A stretch of 27,107 nucleotides of DNA from a virus, in IMG/VR virus record IMGVR_UViG_3300031997_001569, positions 1 through 27,107 of that record, one strand, 5' to 3'. The notes beneath the pieces were generated by a model. That model was not told where the DNA came from, made no database searches, and saw only the letters and a list, made by a program, of their open reading frames with translations. The translations under genes were made by a program, and so were the position numbers. Below, in pieces: positions 13,678 to 21,596 of this stretch (its first letter is position 1; each line of letters starts with the position of its first letter).

Positions 13678-13989
13678 TTAAGCTGATGCAACATTATTTA
13701 TATTAATCATAGATTCTTTAATCTTTTTATCTTTCTTTTTAGAAACAGTTGATTCTTTATAATCTTCTGAATTCATTTTAGAAGTAAAATCTGATAAGTC
13801 TTGAATGAATTTATCTGCAACTTTTGTGTTTGCAAATACAAGAGCTTTAAATAATGCTATTGCAGTATTTTGTGCTTCTTCATCTTTACCCCAGTTAAGA
13901 TCAATAAGATCCTTTATAGCTTTTTCTGATTTAGCTTCTTCTTCATCTTCTTTAATTACTTGTTTAAAATTTTGTTTATACCTTTTCAT
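13678..13989 (-). CDS. M-K-R-Y small protein (103 aa)
   Basis: Starts M-K-R-Y-K-Q-N-F-K-Q-V-I-K-E-D-E-E-E-A, then a helical domain (N-T-A-I-A-L-F-K-A-L-V-F-A-N-T-K-V-A-D-K-F-I-Q-D-L-S-D-F split over residues ~40-68) and a Lys-rich tail. Its ATG directly follows the TAG of the upstream gene. The frame stays open past its TAA for another 61 codons, so the original protein may have been about 165 residues. Likely packaged with the capsid, by the leader and by neighbourhood. Confidence 0.6.
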   Translation of the reverse strand: MKRYKQNFKQVIKEDEEEAKSEKAIKDLIDLNWGKDEEAQNTAIALFKALVFANTKVADKFIQDLSDFTSKMNSEDYKESTVSKKKDKKIKESMININNVASA

Positions 13990-14223
13990 CTACTTTTCAA
14001 CCTCTATATTAGGAAATTTTGATTTAACTGCAAATTTAACTTTTAATATTTCCTCTGGTGTACCATTTGCAGATACTCTTGCTAAAGCATTTCTTGCATG
14101 TGATTCATCTGGAATAGGATATTTTCTTTCTTTAGGAAAAACAAATGCACTATCAGGAAGATCTCGTTTTTGTTTATATGTTAATGCATCTTCTTTAAAA
14201 TTAAATGAATTATATCTATTCAT
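13990..14223 (-). CDS. M-N-R-Y protein with L-P-D-S-A-F / H-A-R-N-A-L-A-R domain (77 aa)
   Basis: Leader M-N-R-Y-N-S-F-N-F-K-E-D is followed by a domain I recognise from bacteria and phages: K-R-D-L-P-D-S-A-F-V-F-P-K-E-R-K-Y-P-I, then H-A-R-N-A-L-A-R-V, G-T-P-E-E and K-F-P at the end. This is often annotated as DUF6582-like (number from memory). It is found as a stand-alone protein and attached to phage head proteins; biochemical role unknown. Here it is a short fusion of the local leader and this domain, which supports the idea that the leader is a transferable tag. Confidence 0.7.
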   Translation of the reverse strand: MNRYNSFNFKEDALTYKQKRDLPDSAFVFPKERKYPIPDESHARNALARVSANGTPEEILKVKFAVKSKFPNIEVEK

Positions 14224-14225
14224 AT

Positions 14226-14663
14226 TTATGCTTCTTTTTTTAATTCTGCAGCGAAGTCTGTTTTTGTAGTATAGTAAACATCATTCTCAAAAAAATGATC
14301 ACTTGATATCTTTCTAGCAAACATATCTTGAATAGCTTTTATGACTTTATTATCTTCATATTTTTTATCTAGAGATACGTGTTCATATTCTATTTCAAAT
14401 CCTATATCTAATTGTTCTTTTGTTATTTTAGAAGTATCTCCTTTAGATTTACCACCAATAAGAATAGTAGTTAACATAGCATAAACATATTGCTCAAGTA
14501 TATCAGCTTCTATTCCTAAATCTTCTGCTAATTTATGTATACCACTATCATCTTTTGGAAAAGGGTTTTTTGTTAAATAATCTTTTATTTTTTGTGGTAT
14601 AGAAATATCTGTTAAATCTGATAATGAATCTTCTTCTTTAAATTTTCTTATATATCTTTTCAT
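14226..14663 (-). CDS. M-K-R-Y protein with DUF5661-like domain (145 aa)
   Basis: Starts M-K-R-Y-I-R-K-F-K-E-E-D-S, nearly identical in DNA to the start of the gene at 15242. It then has I-H-K-L-A-E-D-L-G-I-E-A-D-I-L-E-Q-Y-V-Y (a 'HklAddlGidpe.lEe.vY' segment) and L-D-I-G-F-E-I-E-Y-E-H-V with a later D-V-Y-Y-T segment, the order I know from DUF5661-type phage proteins (usually 'GiEVEmEHT ... HL ... DYYtrL'). Function unknown; often found near phage head genes. A second leader-plus-domain fusion. Confidence 0.65.
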   Translation of the reverse strand: MKRYIRKFKEEDSLSDLTDISIPQKIKDYLTKNPFPKDDSGIHKLAEDLGIEADILEQYVYAMLTTILIGGKSKGDTSKITKEQLDIGFEIEYEHVSLDKKYEDNKVIKAIQDMFARKISSDHFFENDVYYTTKTDFAAELKKEA

Positions 14664-14676
14664 TTTTATATTTCTT

Positions 14677-14967
14677 TTATTTTATATTATTTTTTAAATT
14701 TTTCATACAAAGGGTAACAACTTTTTTAATATCTAATTCAAGAAATTTATCTGGATCTTTCTCATGTTTTTTAAAATATAAATATAACGCTTTTTTAAGC
14801 ATATCTGGTAATAATTGTCCAAAACTCCCAGCTATTGCATTTTCTGCATTATCATATAACATTTCTCCCATTAATTCAAACAATACTTCTTCATCCATAA
14901 GAATTTGAATAGTCTTATTAAAAATCTTTTGTGTATCTATATTTTCTTTTATTTTATATCTTTTCAT
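14677..14967 (-). CDS. M-K-R-Y small helical protein (96 aa)
   Basis: Starts M-K-R-Y-K-I-K-E-N-I-D-T and continues as an all-helical protein (I-L-M-D-E-E-V-L-F-E-L-M-G-E-M-L, L-P-D-M-L-K-K-A-L-Y-L-Y-F-K-K). The ATG overlaps the TGA of the gene upstream (ATGA). The leader is shorter than in its neighbours (I-K-E is a possible protease site). No known family. Confidence 0.6.
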   Translation of the reverse strand: MKRYKIKENIDTQKIFNKTIQILMDEEVLFELMGEMLYDNAENAIAGSFGQLLPDMLKKALYLYFKKHEKDPDKFLELDIKKVVTLCMKNLKNNIK

Positions 14968-15242
14968 ATTATGTCTTTCATTAAATTTATTATAGCTTTT
15001 GCTGCATTTTTATTATCCAATTTAACATTTGCCTGTACTATACTTAAACACATTCTAGCTATTGCATCATCTACAGAACCACCAAATTTTTTAGTGTATT
15101 CTTCAGAATATTCTTTAGCTATTAATCTTAATTTTTTATCTAATTCATGAGAAACAATTATTGTCTCTACCTCCTTTAATCTATTAAAATTCTTTGATAA
15201 ATATGAGTCTTCCTCTTTAAATTTTCTTGTATATCTTTTCAT
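14964..15242 (-). CDS. M-K-R-Y small helical protein (92 aa)
   Basis: First gene of the leader-carrying cluster. Starts M-K-R-Y-T-R-K-F-K-E-E-D-S-Y, followed by a helical body (E-V-E-T-I-I-V-S-H-E-L-D-K-K, then K-F-G-G-S-V-D-D-A-I-A-R-M). A promoter motif ends 14 bases before the ATG and GAAGG lies about 9 bases before it. It ends in TGA overlapping the next ATG. The C-terminal half resembles the split ORF at 13492-13671. Confidence 0.6.
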   Translation of the reverse strand: MKRYTRKFKEEDSYLSKNFNRLKEVETIIVSHELDKKLRLIAKEYSEEYTKKFGGSVDDAIARMCLSIVQANVKLDNKNAAKAIINLMKDII

Positions 15243-15255
15243 ATTAAGTACCTTC

Positions 15256-15268
15256 TATTTATTAGTAA
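15256..15268 (-). promoter_or_regulatory. Candidate late promoter motif TTACTAATAAATA (M-K-R-Y cluster)
   Basis: Consensus match on the coding strand at the head of the M-K-R-Y gene cluster, just after a hairpin that ends the upstream operon. Its distance to the ATG (14 bases) is the shortest of the set; a start site about 6 bases downstream would just include the GAAGG ribosome site. Confidence 0.6.
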
Positions 15269-15270
15269 TA

Positions 15271-15288
15271 AAAAGTTTTAAAACTTTT
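15271..15288 (-). terminator. AT-rich palindrome ending the membrane-gene operon
   Basis: AAAAGTTTTAAAACTTTT is a perfect 18-base palindrome overlapping the stop of the 72-residue gene; T-rich sequence follows on the - strand. Weak terminator at best. Confidence 0.4.
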
Positions 15289-15496
15289 TTATAAATTCAA
15301 CTTCTACTTCTTTTATTCTATCTAACCCCATATTTATTTGAGGATTTAAATCAGTTTTTATATTTGCTTTTAATAATACATCTTCAGATAATTCTGTTTC
15401 AAATTTAATTTCTGTATCTAAAGAATTTAAAACTAATTTCTTATTTTTAAATAATTCTTTAAACTTTATTTTTGGTTTTAAATTAAATTTAAACAT
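15278..15496 (-). CDS. Hypothetical protein (72 aa)
   Basis: Lys/Phe-rich, beta-prone small protein (M-F-K-F-N-L-K-P-K-I-K-F-K-E-L-F, then L-S-E-D-V-L-L-K-A-N-I-K-T-D-L). It overlaps the end of the membrane protein gene upstream by 8 bases, so coupled. No family recognised and no membrane segment. Confidence 0.55.
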   Translation of the reverse strand: MFKFNLKPKIKFKELFKNKKLVLNSLDTEIKFETELSEDVLLKANIKTDLNPQINMGLDRIKEVEVEFIKKF

Positions 15497-15767
15497 AAGA
15501 TAAAATTAAGTGTAAAGGATATGTTAATAATCCTCCAATTGTCCATTGAGAAATATCAGCCAATCTATCTTCTATTTTAAGATCTTTATTGTCTAAAAAA
15601 TAATACTGATATATTTCAACAATAATACCAATAAATAATCCAGATAACAAAGAATAAATTGAATGAATTTGAAGAAATATTATAATGGTTATATATTGTC
15701 CTACAAACATATGAGCTAAACAATTAGAAAAATTACTATAACTATGGATAAATTTATTCCATTCCAT
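15489..15767 (-). CDS. Small membrane protein, possibly VanZ-like (92 aa)
   Basis: Three hydrophobic segments (about residues 21-35, 37-52 and 74-91). The middle one ends G-L-F-I-G-I-I-V-E-I-Y-Q-Y-Y-F, followed by D-R-L-A-D-I-S-Q-W-T-I-G-G-L. Order and residues are like the 'E.xQ...DxxDi..n..G' core of VanZ-like and small phage membrane proteins. The role is unknown; a lysis-related function is possible only by context. The ATG overlaps the previous stop (TAATG). Confidence 0.6.
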   Translation of the reverse strand: MEWNKFIHSYSNFSNCLAHMFVGQYITIIIFLQIHSIYSLLSGLFIGIIVEIYQYYFLDNKDLKIEDRLADISQWTIGGLLTYPLHLILSYV

Positions 15768-15937
15768 TAATTACCTCCCATTTGAAATTTTTTTATTTTT
15801 TGTTTCAATATAGATATTTCTAATACTAAATTTCCATATACAGTAACAAGTCCTTTTTCTTTTGCTTCTATTGCTTCTGCTTGTTTCTTTTTAAGTAATT
15901 GCCCTAATTGTTCTAAAGTTTCTATTTGTTTCATCAT
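15767..15937 (-). CDS. Small coiled-coil protein (56 aa)
   Basis: Two consecutive ATGs (15937, 15934) follow a GG-T-T-G-A site; either could start. The product (Q-I-E-T-L-E-Q-L-G-Q-L-L-K-K-K-Q-A-E-A-I) is helical with heptad character. It ends in a TAATG overlap with the membrane protein gene and carries that gene's GGGAGG ribosome site within its last codons. It was missed by length only; coupling on both sides supports it. Confidence 0.6.
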   Translation of the reverse strand: MMKQIETLEQLGQLLKKKQAEAIEAKEKGLVTVYGNLVLEISILKQKIKKFQMGGN

Positions 15938-15946
15938 TCAACCTTT

Positions 15947-16726
15947 TTACTGATCTAAAGTATATTCAACTCCAATTACTTTTGAAACTTCCTTTTCAAA
16001 ACAATCTTTTGTAGATTTAAGTTTAGCTTCAAAAGCTATAGATACATCTCTAGCATAATCAAAACAATCTTTTAATTCTGTATGAATCCTTGATTGAGTT
16101 TGATATATTTTATTAAAATTTTTTATATTATCTTTTTGTGGATATCTTTTTCTAAGCAATTCTCTTAAAGAACCTTCTATTAATAAAATATTTGTATCAA
16201 CAATATCTTTATATTCAGAAATAGAATATTTTGAAAAATGAGTGTTTCTACACATTTGTCGAAAAAATACTTGAACATTTGTTTCACATATTTCCATAAA
16301 ATTTTCAAAGTTAGTAAAATAAGTTCCATAATGAATATCGCTTATTCCAGCGTCTTTTAAAAGGGTCATCATTATATCTGTTACTATTATTTTTATTGAT
16401 TGTATATGTTTATGTAAATAATCCATTTGTTCTTTAAGAATTATTGAATTTAATTCATTTATTGATTTAAGAAGTTTACTTTGTTCTAATAAAAAATATA
16501 AAAAACATCTATAATCATCATTAGATAATTTAAAAGAGGTGTCAATTGGTGAATTCAATATATTTATATTAACTTCAGAATCCTTATTTTTTTTATCTTC
16601 TTTCTTTTTATTAAAAAATTCTTTTATCCATGAATAAAAATATTTAAAAATATTTAAAAAAGCAGCAAAACCTAATACAATATAGGCAATGTTTTCACCA
16701 ATTGATTTTGCTGTTTGTTCATCCAT
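15947..16726 (-). CDS. Membrane-anchored helical protein (259 aa)
   Basis: One N-terminal transmembrane helix (about residues 11-32) is followed by a Lys-rich stretch and a long, mostly helical soluble part with several Cys residues. The topology resembles anchored coiled-coil proteins, but no catalytic motif is visible. It sits between two other membrane-protein genes. Spanin or superinfection exclusion are possible roles by topology only. Not a recognised family. Confidence 0.6.
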   Translation of the reverse strand: MDEQTAKSIGENIAYIVLGFAAFLNIFKYFYSWIKEFFNKKKEDKKNKDSEVNINILNSPIDTSFKLSNDDYRCFLYFLLEQSKLLKSINELNSIILKEQMDYLHKHIQSIKIIVTDIMMTLLKDAGISDIHYGTYFTNFENFMEICETNVQVFFRQMCRNTHFSKYSISEYKDIVDTNILLIEGSLRELLRKRYPQKDNIKNFNKIYQTQSRIHTELKDCFDYARDVSIAFEAKLKSTKDCFEKEVSKVIGVEYTLDQ

Positions 16727-16741
16727 TCTTACTTTACCTTA

Positions 16742-17221
16742 TTATATAGAAGTTTCTTTAATATTATTTTTTTTATTATTATTATATAGAAGAACAAGAG
16801 ATGATACAAAACCTAATACTACTCCTAAATCAGCGGTACTTATCATTTCAGAAGTAAAAGTTCCTTTCTTAACTGCAAGCCCAGCTGCATAGATTTTAAC
16901 AAATAACATGGCAGAAGCAAGAGTACAAAAAATAAAAATCCAAAAATATAAAGGTTGAAATTTATTATTACCATAAAAAAATGTAAAAGGAACATAAGTT
17001 TGCCATTTAGATTGTTTAATTTTTTTAATATCTTCTTCAATATTTTTTTTTTCCTTTTTTGTAGAATCTTTCAAATTTTCTTTTATTTTTTTAATTTTTT
17101 TCATAGGATCTCCAATTTTAGTTATTGTTTCTTCAGTAGTAGTTATTAACTTATTTTTATTTATTAATGTAAATAAAAAAGATACATTTGTTTTTATAAA
17201 TTGTATTACAGTATTAAACAT
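16742..17221 (-). CDS. Membrane protein with two TM helices (159 aa)
   Basis: An amphipathic/basic N-terminal half (Lys-rich from 40 to 72) is followed by two transmembrane segments at about 91-114 and 128-146, with a short basic tail Y-N-N-N-K-K-N-N. The last helix and tail look holin-like in layout, but there is no specific signature. First gene after a promoter motif; AGGAG ribosome site near the ATG. Together with the next three genes it forms a membrane-protein operon. Confidence 0.6.
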   Translation of the reverse strand: MFNTVIQFIKTNVSFLFTLINKNKLITTTEETITKIGDPMKKIKKIKENLKDSTKKEKKNIEEDIKKIKQSKWQTYVPFTFFYGNNKFQPLYFWIFIFCTLASAMLFVKIYAAGLAVKKGTFTSEMISTADLGVVLGFVSSLVLLYNNNKKNNIKETSI

Positions 17222-17246
17222 ATAAATCTCCTTTTTTTCTTTTTTA

Positions 17247-17259
17247 TAATTATTAGTAC
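17247..17259 (-). promoter_or_regulatory. Candidate late promoter motif GTACTAATAATTA (membrane operon)
   Basis: One-base variant (first T is G) of the consensus on the coding strand, 26 bases before the 159-residue gene and followed by TATAAAAAAG as in the protease copy. Confidence 0.6.
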
Positions 17260-17329
17260 TTAGAAAATAATAAATATATTAATAAATAGAAAAATATGCA
17301 AATTAATATTGTTATTAACATTATTTTCT

Positions 17330-17345
17330 CTTAAAAATTTTTAAG
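17330..17345 (-). terminator. Palindrome at the end of the fibre operon
   Basis: CTTAAAAATTTTTAAG, a perfect 16-base palindrome, spans the stop codon of the 889-residue fibre gene. It has few G-C pairs and only weak T-rich sequence after it, so termination is uncertain. Confidence 0.35.
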
Positions 17346-20010
17346 TAATTTTTGTTAATATTAAAGCAGTTTCTTTTTTAATTGTTATTGTAGATGTTCC
17401 CACCTCTGAGGCAAAATATAATTCAAGATTTCCTGAAACAGTAACTACTACATGACCTTCTATAATAATTAAATTATCTACATTTTGTACTTTTACTCCT
17501 ACTAATCCACCAGTAGACCAATCTGCTAATGCACTTTTAGCTCTTACAGAATTAGCTCCTAAAACTCCTCCTGTAACTGCAGCTTGTGCTTGATTAACTA
17601 CTCCTGTTGCTGCAATTGCTGAATCATCTACCCAACTCATATTTGCAACGAAAGAAGTTACTGTTCCTGTGTGATTTACAGATAGTTTAATACCTGTTGA
17701 TGTGGCAGCCGATTGCCATAATAAATAATATTTAAAAGCGTAAGTTCCTACTCCTACAACAAAATCTAAATTAGTTACTTTAGCTGCACTTGTAGTATTA
17801 TTTGTTATTTCTGCAGATAATGCTAAAGTTGTTACTTTATTAACACTTTGTACAAATGCAGTTGATGCTGCAGAAGTATCATTAGTACTTGCTATTTTAG
17901 TTGGTATAATTGGAGATTCTATAAAAGTTTTTACTCCATTAACTGATTGAACTCCTGTAATATTTACAAATTCACTTATATTTCCAAAAGTATTATCGCC
18001 TTTAGTATAATTAGAAGATGTTCCACCTGGAATTAATTTTGCAAGAGATATACTATTATCTACTATTTTAGTTCCTTGAATACTTATTGATGTAATTTTA
18101 CTACCACTTATAGAATTATCTGCTATTGTATTAAATGAAAGAGGGTCTAATATAGATATACTAGTTTCTTTCATAATTTGAACTCTAACTTTATCTCCAG
18201 ATCTAGGAAGTTGATTTGCTACAAGTTTAGAATCAATAGTAAGTTGACTTCCAGCTCCAGCAAATAAAGTTAAAACTACCCCACTAACTTCATATAAAGA
18301 TTGATCAAGTACAACTCCATTTACTGAAACATTCATATATTCAATCCCAATTGGGGTTTGGGATAAAGTATAAACATCTTGACTTGCTGTAGCCGTAAAA
18401 GAATCTACATATATTTTACTATAGGAAGATAATTTAGAAATTGGTATGCTTGAATCTACAATTTTACTTCCATCTATTGTATTATCTATTAAAGCAGCAA
18501 TAGATAAAGGATCAAAAGAATATATATTTCCAAGTCGTACAATCTGTACTCGTAATTTATCACCATCTATTGGAAATTGATTTGTAATTAAAGTTCCATC
18601 TAATGTTGTTTGACTTCCTGCTCCATTTAATAAAGTAAGGGTTGTATCTGCTAAAGTATATAAAGATTGATCTAATACTATTCCATTGATAGATATAACC
18701 ATATATTCTATCCCAATAGGGGTGTTTGTTAAAATAATTTCAGTTTGATTTGTAGTTAAAGTAAAAGATTCAACTGCAATTAAAGTAGGGGTTATTCCAG
18801 CAACAGAATCAACATATAATTTATTTGCCACTTCAAAATTAGTTGTAGGAGTTCCTGAAGGAGTTAATGGGCAACTTGTAAATGTTTTTATTCCTGAAAT
18901 TGTTTCATTTCCCGTAAGATGTACGGCTTCTAAATCAAGTTCTTCTATTGCTGTTTGTACAGTTGTACTAGAAATTGTACCTACAGGATTAAAAGAAACA
19001 GCAGATGCAGTTGTTGATACATTACCTGCTGCCATAGGTAAGCTAGAAACAGTTCTATAATCATCTTGAGTAGTATCTATTGCTTGTAATATTCCATCAG
19101 CTCTTATTATTAATCTATAAATTGGTTTCATTTCTGGAGATAATCCAAAACTACCAAGATTTGGAAATGGAATATCTCTAGCTGCCGCTACATTTTTATA
19201 GCCATTATCTGCTGCCACTGCTGCTGATACTGTTTCAACTAATATTGTTATAGGTGTATGAACAGCTGTAGTAACATATACAAATGCATTTATAAATCTA
19301 TTAACAGCAGAAGACATTGTAACTAATGAATAAGTAGAATTAACATATTGAGGTAAATTTCCAACTTGTTTAAAAGGAACAGTAGATGCTGTTTTATCAA
19401 ATGCCATTGTATTAGCGCCAGTTTGCCAAAATAATCTACAAGTATTTGGGGTTGGAAAAGCGCTAGAAGCATTTACTACAAATTCAATATCTTCATCAGC
19501 AATTTCTCCTGCTGTAGTAGCAAATGTAGCTGCTGATCCAGTACCCCCATTATGTGTGAGAGTAATACCACTACGATATCTACAACCTACTGTATAATGT
19601 GCCCATATATGCCATCTATGGTCTCTATTATAAAGATGTCTTTCATCATATATAAGTCCATAATCAGTACCATTCCATAATACAGTTGCAATTAGTATAT
19701 TTGAAGTTATATCGAATCCAGGAAAATTTTTAGTTGCTAATATATTACCAGTTACTCCATCAAAATATATATAATATAATCCAGAAGTTCCATCTGTTAA
19801 AGTTGCTGTTTTATTTGAAGATACAATTATTTTTTGTCCTTGATAATAATAAGTAATTGGATTAGTAGTAGCACCAAGAGTAAATGTTGTAGTAGTTATA
19901 TTTGAAGGTAATGGGTTAAATGTATCAACAGTTCGAGCTAATATTCCATGATAGTAACTTTTTCCTGCAAGATCGGTTATTAAATTTTTTACTTGTTTTT
20001 GACTAACCAT
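17341..20010 (-). CDS. Tail fibre protein with duplicated module (889 aa)
   Basis: The N-terminal ~330 residues form a beta-rich attachment region (D-L-A-G-K-S-Y-Y-H-G-I-L-A-R, I-Y-D-E-R-H-L-Y-N-R-D-H-R-W-H). Then come T4-fibre-like 'G-x-K-T-F' elements at ~372 (I-S-G-I-K-T-F-T) and again near 700 (V-N-G-V-K-T-F). Between them a ~110-residue module occurs twice (about 415-527 and 537-650), each with P-I-G-I-E-Y-M, N-G-[IV]-V-L-D-Q-S-L-Y, G-A-G-S-Q and G-D-K-[LV]-R-V-Q-I, followed by D-N-[ST]-I-x-G-S-K-I. The C-terminal ~130 residues form a separate beta domain that may bind the receptor. Last gene of the fibre operon. Ribosome site AGGAG lies in a switchable hairpin. Confidence 0.8.
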   Translation of the reverse strand: MVSQKQVKNLITDLAGKSYYHGILARTVDTFNPLPSNITTTTFTLGATTNPITYYYQGQKIIVSSNKTATLTDGTSGLYYIYFDGVTGNILATKNFPGFDITSNILIATVLWNGTDYGLIYDERHLYNRDHRWHIWAHYTVGCRYRSGITLTHNGGTGSAATFATTAGEIADEDIEFVVNASSAFPTPNTCRLFWQTGANTMAFDKTASTVPFKQVGNLPQYVNSTYSLVTMSSAVNRFINAFVYVTTAVHTPITILVETVSAAVAADNGYKNVAAARDIPFPNLGSFGLSPEMKPIYRLIIRADGILQAIDTTQDDYRTVSSLPMAAGNVSTTASAVSFNPVGTISSTTVQTAIEELDLEAVHLTGNETISGIKTFTSCPLTPSGTPTTNFEVANKLYVDSVAGITPTLIAVESFTLTTNQTEIILTNTPIGIEYMVISINGIVLDQSLYTLADTTLTLLNGAGSQTTLDGTLITNQFPIDGDKLRVQIVRLGNIYSFDPLSIAALIDNTIDGSKIVDSSIPISKLSSYSKIYVDSFTATASQDVYTLSQTPIGIEYMNVSVNGVVLDQSLYEVSGVVLTLFAGAGSQLTIDSKLVANQLPRSGDKVRVQIMKETSISILDPLSFNTIADNSISGSKITSISIQGTKIVDNSISLAKLIPGGTSSNYTKGDNTFGNISEFVNITGVQSVNGVKTFIESPIIPTKIASTNDTSAASTAFVQSVNKVTTLALSAEITNNTTSAAKVTNLDFVVGVGTYAFKYYLLWQSAATSTGIKLSVNHTGTVTSFVANMSWVDDSAIAATGVVNQAQAAVTGGVLGANSVRAKSALADWSTGGLVGVKVQNVDNLIIIEGHVVVTVSGNLELYFASEVGTSTITIKKETALILTKIT

Positions 20011-20017
20011 ATTTTAA

Positions 20018-20061
20018 CTCCTATGTTATATAACAATAGGAGGGATAGTTTATATCCCTCC
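20018..20061 (-). promoter_or_regulatory. Two mutually exclusive hairpins masking the fibre ribosome site
   Basis: On the - strand RNA, hairpin A pairs GGAGGGATA (20061-20053) with TATCCCTCC (20047-20039). Hairpin B pairs CTCCTAT (20042-20036) with ATAGGAG (20024-20018), which holds the ribosome site 7 bases before the fibre ATG, around an inner GTTATATAAC. Both need 20039-20042, so only one can form. Hairpin A frees the ribosome site; B hides it. Confidence 0.7.
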
Positions 20062-20083
20062 ATAGAGTTTTTTAATTTAAATA

Positions 20084-20959
20084 TTAAACAAAATATTTTA
20101 CTGAAAAAGTATCAGTTACATCTAATGCAATAATAAAATGTCCTGTCGTATTAGAATCCCAAATAAAATCAGAAGATTTCACTTGTTCAACTCCATTTTC
20201 AAGAATTTCTATTTGATTATTATCTCTAAAAGCATTAGCAGAAGCTCCAAGAACTACTCCTGAATATTCACCTGATGGAGTAGATATTCCAGATACTCCT
20301 CCAGCTCCAGTTGTAAGAGTTACAACTTCATTTGCAGCAAATGCGGTTGTAACAACATATTTAGCAACTTTTTGAGAAGCTCCTGTTGGTGCTACCATAT
20401 CTGGAGTTATTGATCCAATTGCAACTTCATAAGTAGGAAGATTTTCTTCTGTTAACATTACTCTTACAGCAAATTCTATTGTTGCTGTAATTGGAACAAG
20501 AGTTACTGTTCCACCAGCAGCAATATAAACAAATGATACTTGTAAATTTTCAGAAGCTGCTGCTCCAATCGCTGCTCCATCAAGAGTACCATTAGCAGCT
20601 TGAATTAAACCAAAAACTTCAAAATCTAAATACGTAATAGGATCATTTGTTGTAGCATCTCTGATAGGAACAATATTAGCTATATTTCCTAATGAATCAG
20701 AAATATAAGTAGTAGCGGCTGTTCCAACTGCACCAGCAAGTTCTGCTGCAACTACACCACTAGAATAAGTAGAGGCAGTTCCTAATGAAATATTCCCTGG
20801 TAATTCTGTAGCACTGATCAAACTATATTGATCAGCTGTTAATGTTAGTGTTTGAGTAGGAACAAATGGTAGTGCTTTTACCCATGCTTTTTTTGCAAGA
20901 TTGTAAAGCGATGCAAAATTGCCGCCAAATGCTACTTGTCTTTTGTTAATTTTAGCCAT
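20084..20959 (-). CDS. Virion/tail protein, Ala/Thr-rich beta protein (291 aa)
   Basis: Starts M-A-K-I-N-K-R-Q-V-A-F-G-G-N-F-A-S-L-Y-N, as in many tail-fibre-adjacent proteins, and is then a beta-rich, Ala/Thr/Gly-rich protein with few Lys, richer in GC than the neighbours, as for abundant virion proteins. The last ~45 residues (N-N-Q-I-E-I-L-E-N-G-V-E-Q-V-K, D-F-I-W-D-S, L-D-V-T-D-T-F) are related to the end of the next protein at 20970-21596. Probably a fibre or decoration protein; exact role unknown. Confidence 0.65.
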   Translation of the reverse strand: MAKINKRQVAFGGNFASLYNLAKKAWVKALPFVPTQTLTLTADQYSLISATELPGNISLGTASTYSSGVVAAELAGAVGTAATTYISDSLGNIANIVPIRDATTNDPITYLDFEVFGLIQAANGTLDGAAIGAAASENLQVSFVYIAAGGTVTLVPITATIEFAVRVMLTEENLPTYEVAIGSITPDMVAPTGASQKVAKYVVTTAFAANEVVTLTTGAGGVSGISTPSGEYSGVVLGASANAFRDNNQIEILENGVEQVKSSDFIWDSNTTGHFIIALDVTDTFSVKYFV

Positions 20960-20969
20960 TGTTAACCTC

Positions 20970-21596
20970 CTAGGTTAATATTAAAATTTTATCTAAAACA
21001 TCTAAATCTATATTAAATTTAAATGAGATATTTGAGCACCATAATACATCTACACCTTTTTCTTGATCTACTCCATTTTGAGTAATATATATTATTTTAT
21101 TATCATTAAATACTAATTCACTAGATTCTAAATCTATTATATCTCCATCTACTGTATAATTAACTCCTGAAGTATTTACATCTATGATTGTATCTTTAAT
21201 TATATATCCCGTAATAGATATTACTTTCTTTTTTGTCCAACTTTGACCAGATTCTCCTTTTTCCCCTTGATCTCCTTTATCGCCCTTTTCTCCTTTATCT
21301 CCTTGATCTCCTTTTAATTCTATTTTTGCATTTAATAAAAAAATATTAGAAGTATCATTAAAAGTAAATTTTATATCATTACCAGAAAATTCTACTGCAA
21401 TAATATATTTACCTGCGGGACCAGTAATTTCACTTAAAGCAACTAAATGTTTCCAAGAAATTTCATTAACATATCTCCAATCTATATAACCAGAAACATT
21501 TCTTAATTCTATCTCTCTTCCATCTATTGGAGAAGTAAGAATAATAGATACGTCATCTATTTCTTCTATGATATTTACGACTATATTATCAGCCAT
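20970..21596 (-). CDS. Fibre-like protein with collagen-like triplets (208 aa)
   Basis: An acidic N-terminal domain (about 1-90) is followed by a short collagen-like run of G-D-Q/G-D-K/G-E-K triplets (about residues 94-117), which forms trimers in phage fibres, and a C-terminal domain ending N-D-N-K-I-I-Y-I-T-Q-N-G-V-D-Q-E-K and L-D-V-L-D-K. That last module is shared with the 291-residue protein and resembles the repeat in the 889-residue fibre. It starts directly after the stop of the gene upstream. Likely a trimeric fibre or adaptor. Confidence 0.7.
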   Translation of the reverse strand: MADNIVVNIIEEIDDVSIILTSPIDGREIELRNVSGYIDWRYVNEISWKHLVALSEITGPAGKYIIAVEFSGNDIKFTFNDTSNIFLLNAKIELKGDQGDKGEKGDKGDQGEKGESGQSWTKKKVISITGYIIKDTIIDVNTSGVNYTVDGDIIDLESSELVFNDNKIIYITQNGVDQEKGVDVLWCSNISFKFNIDLDVLDKILILT

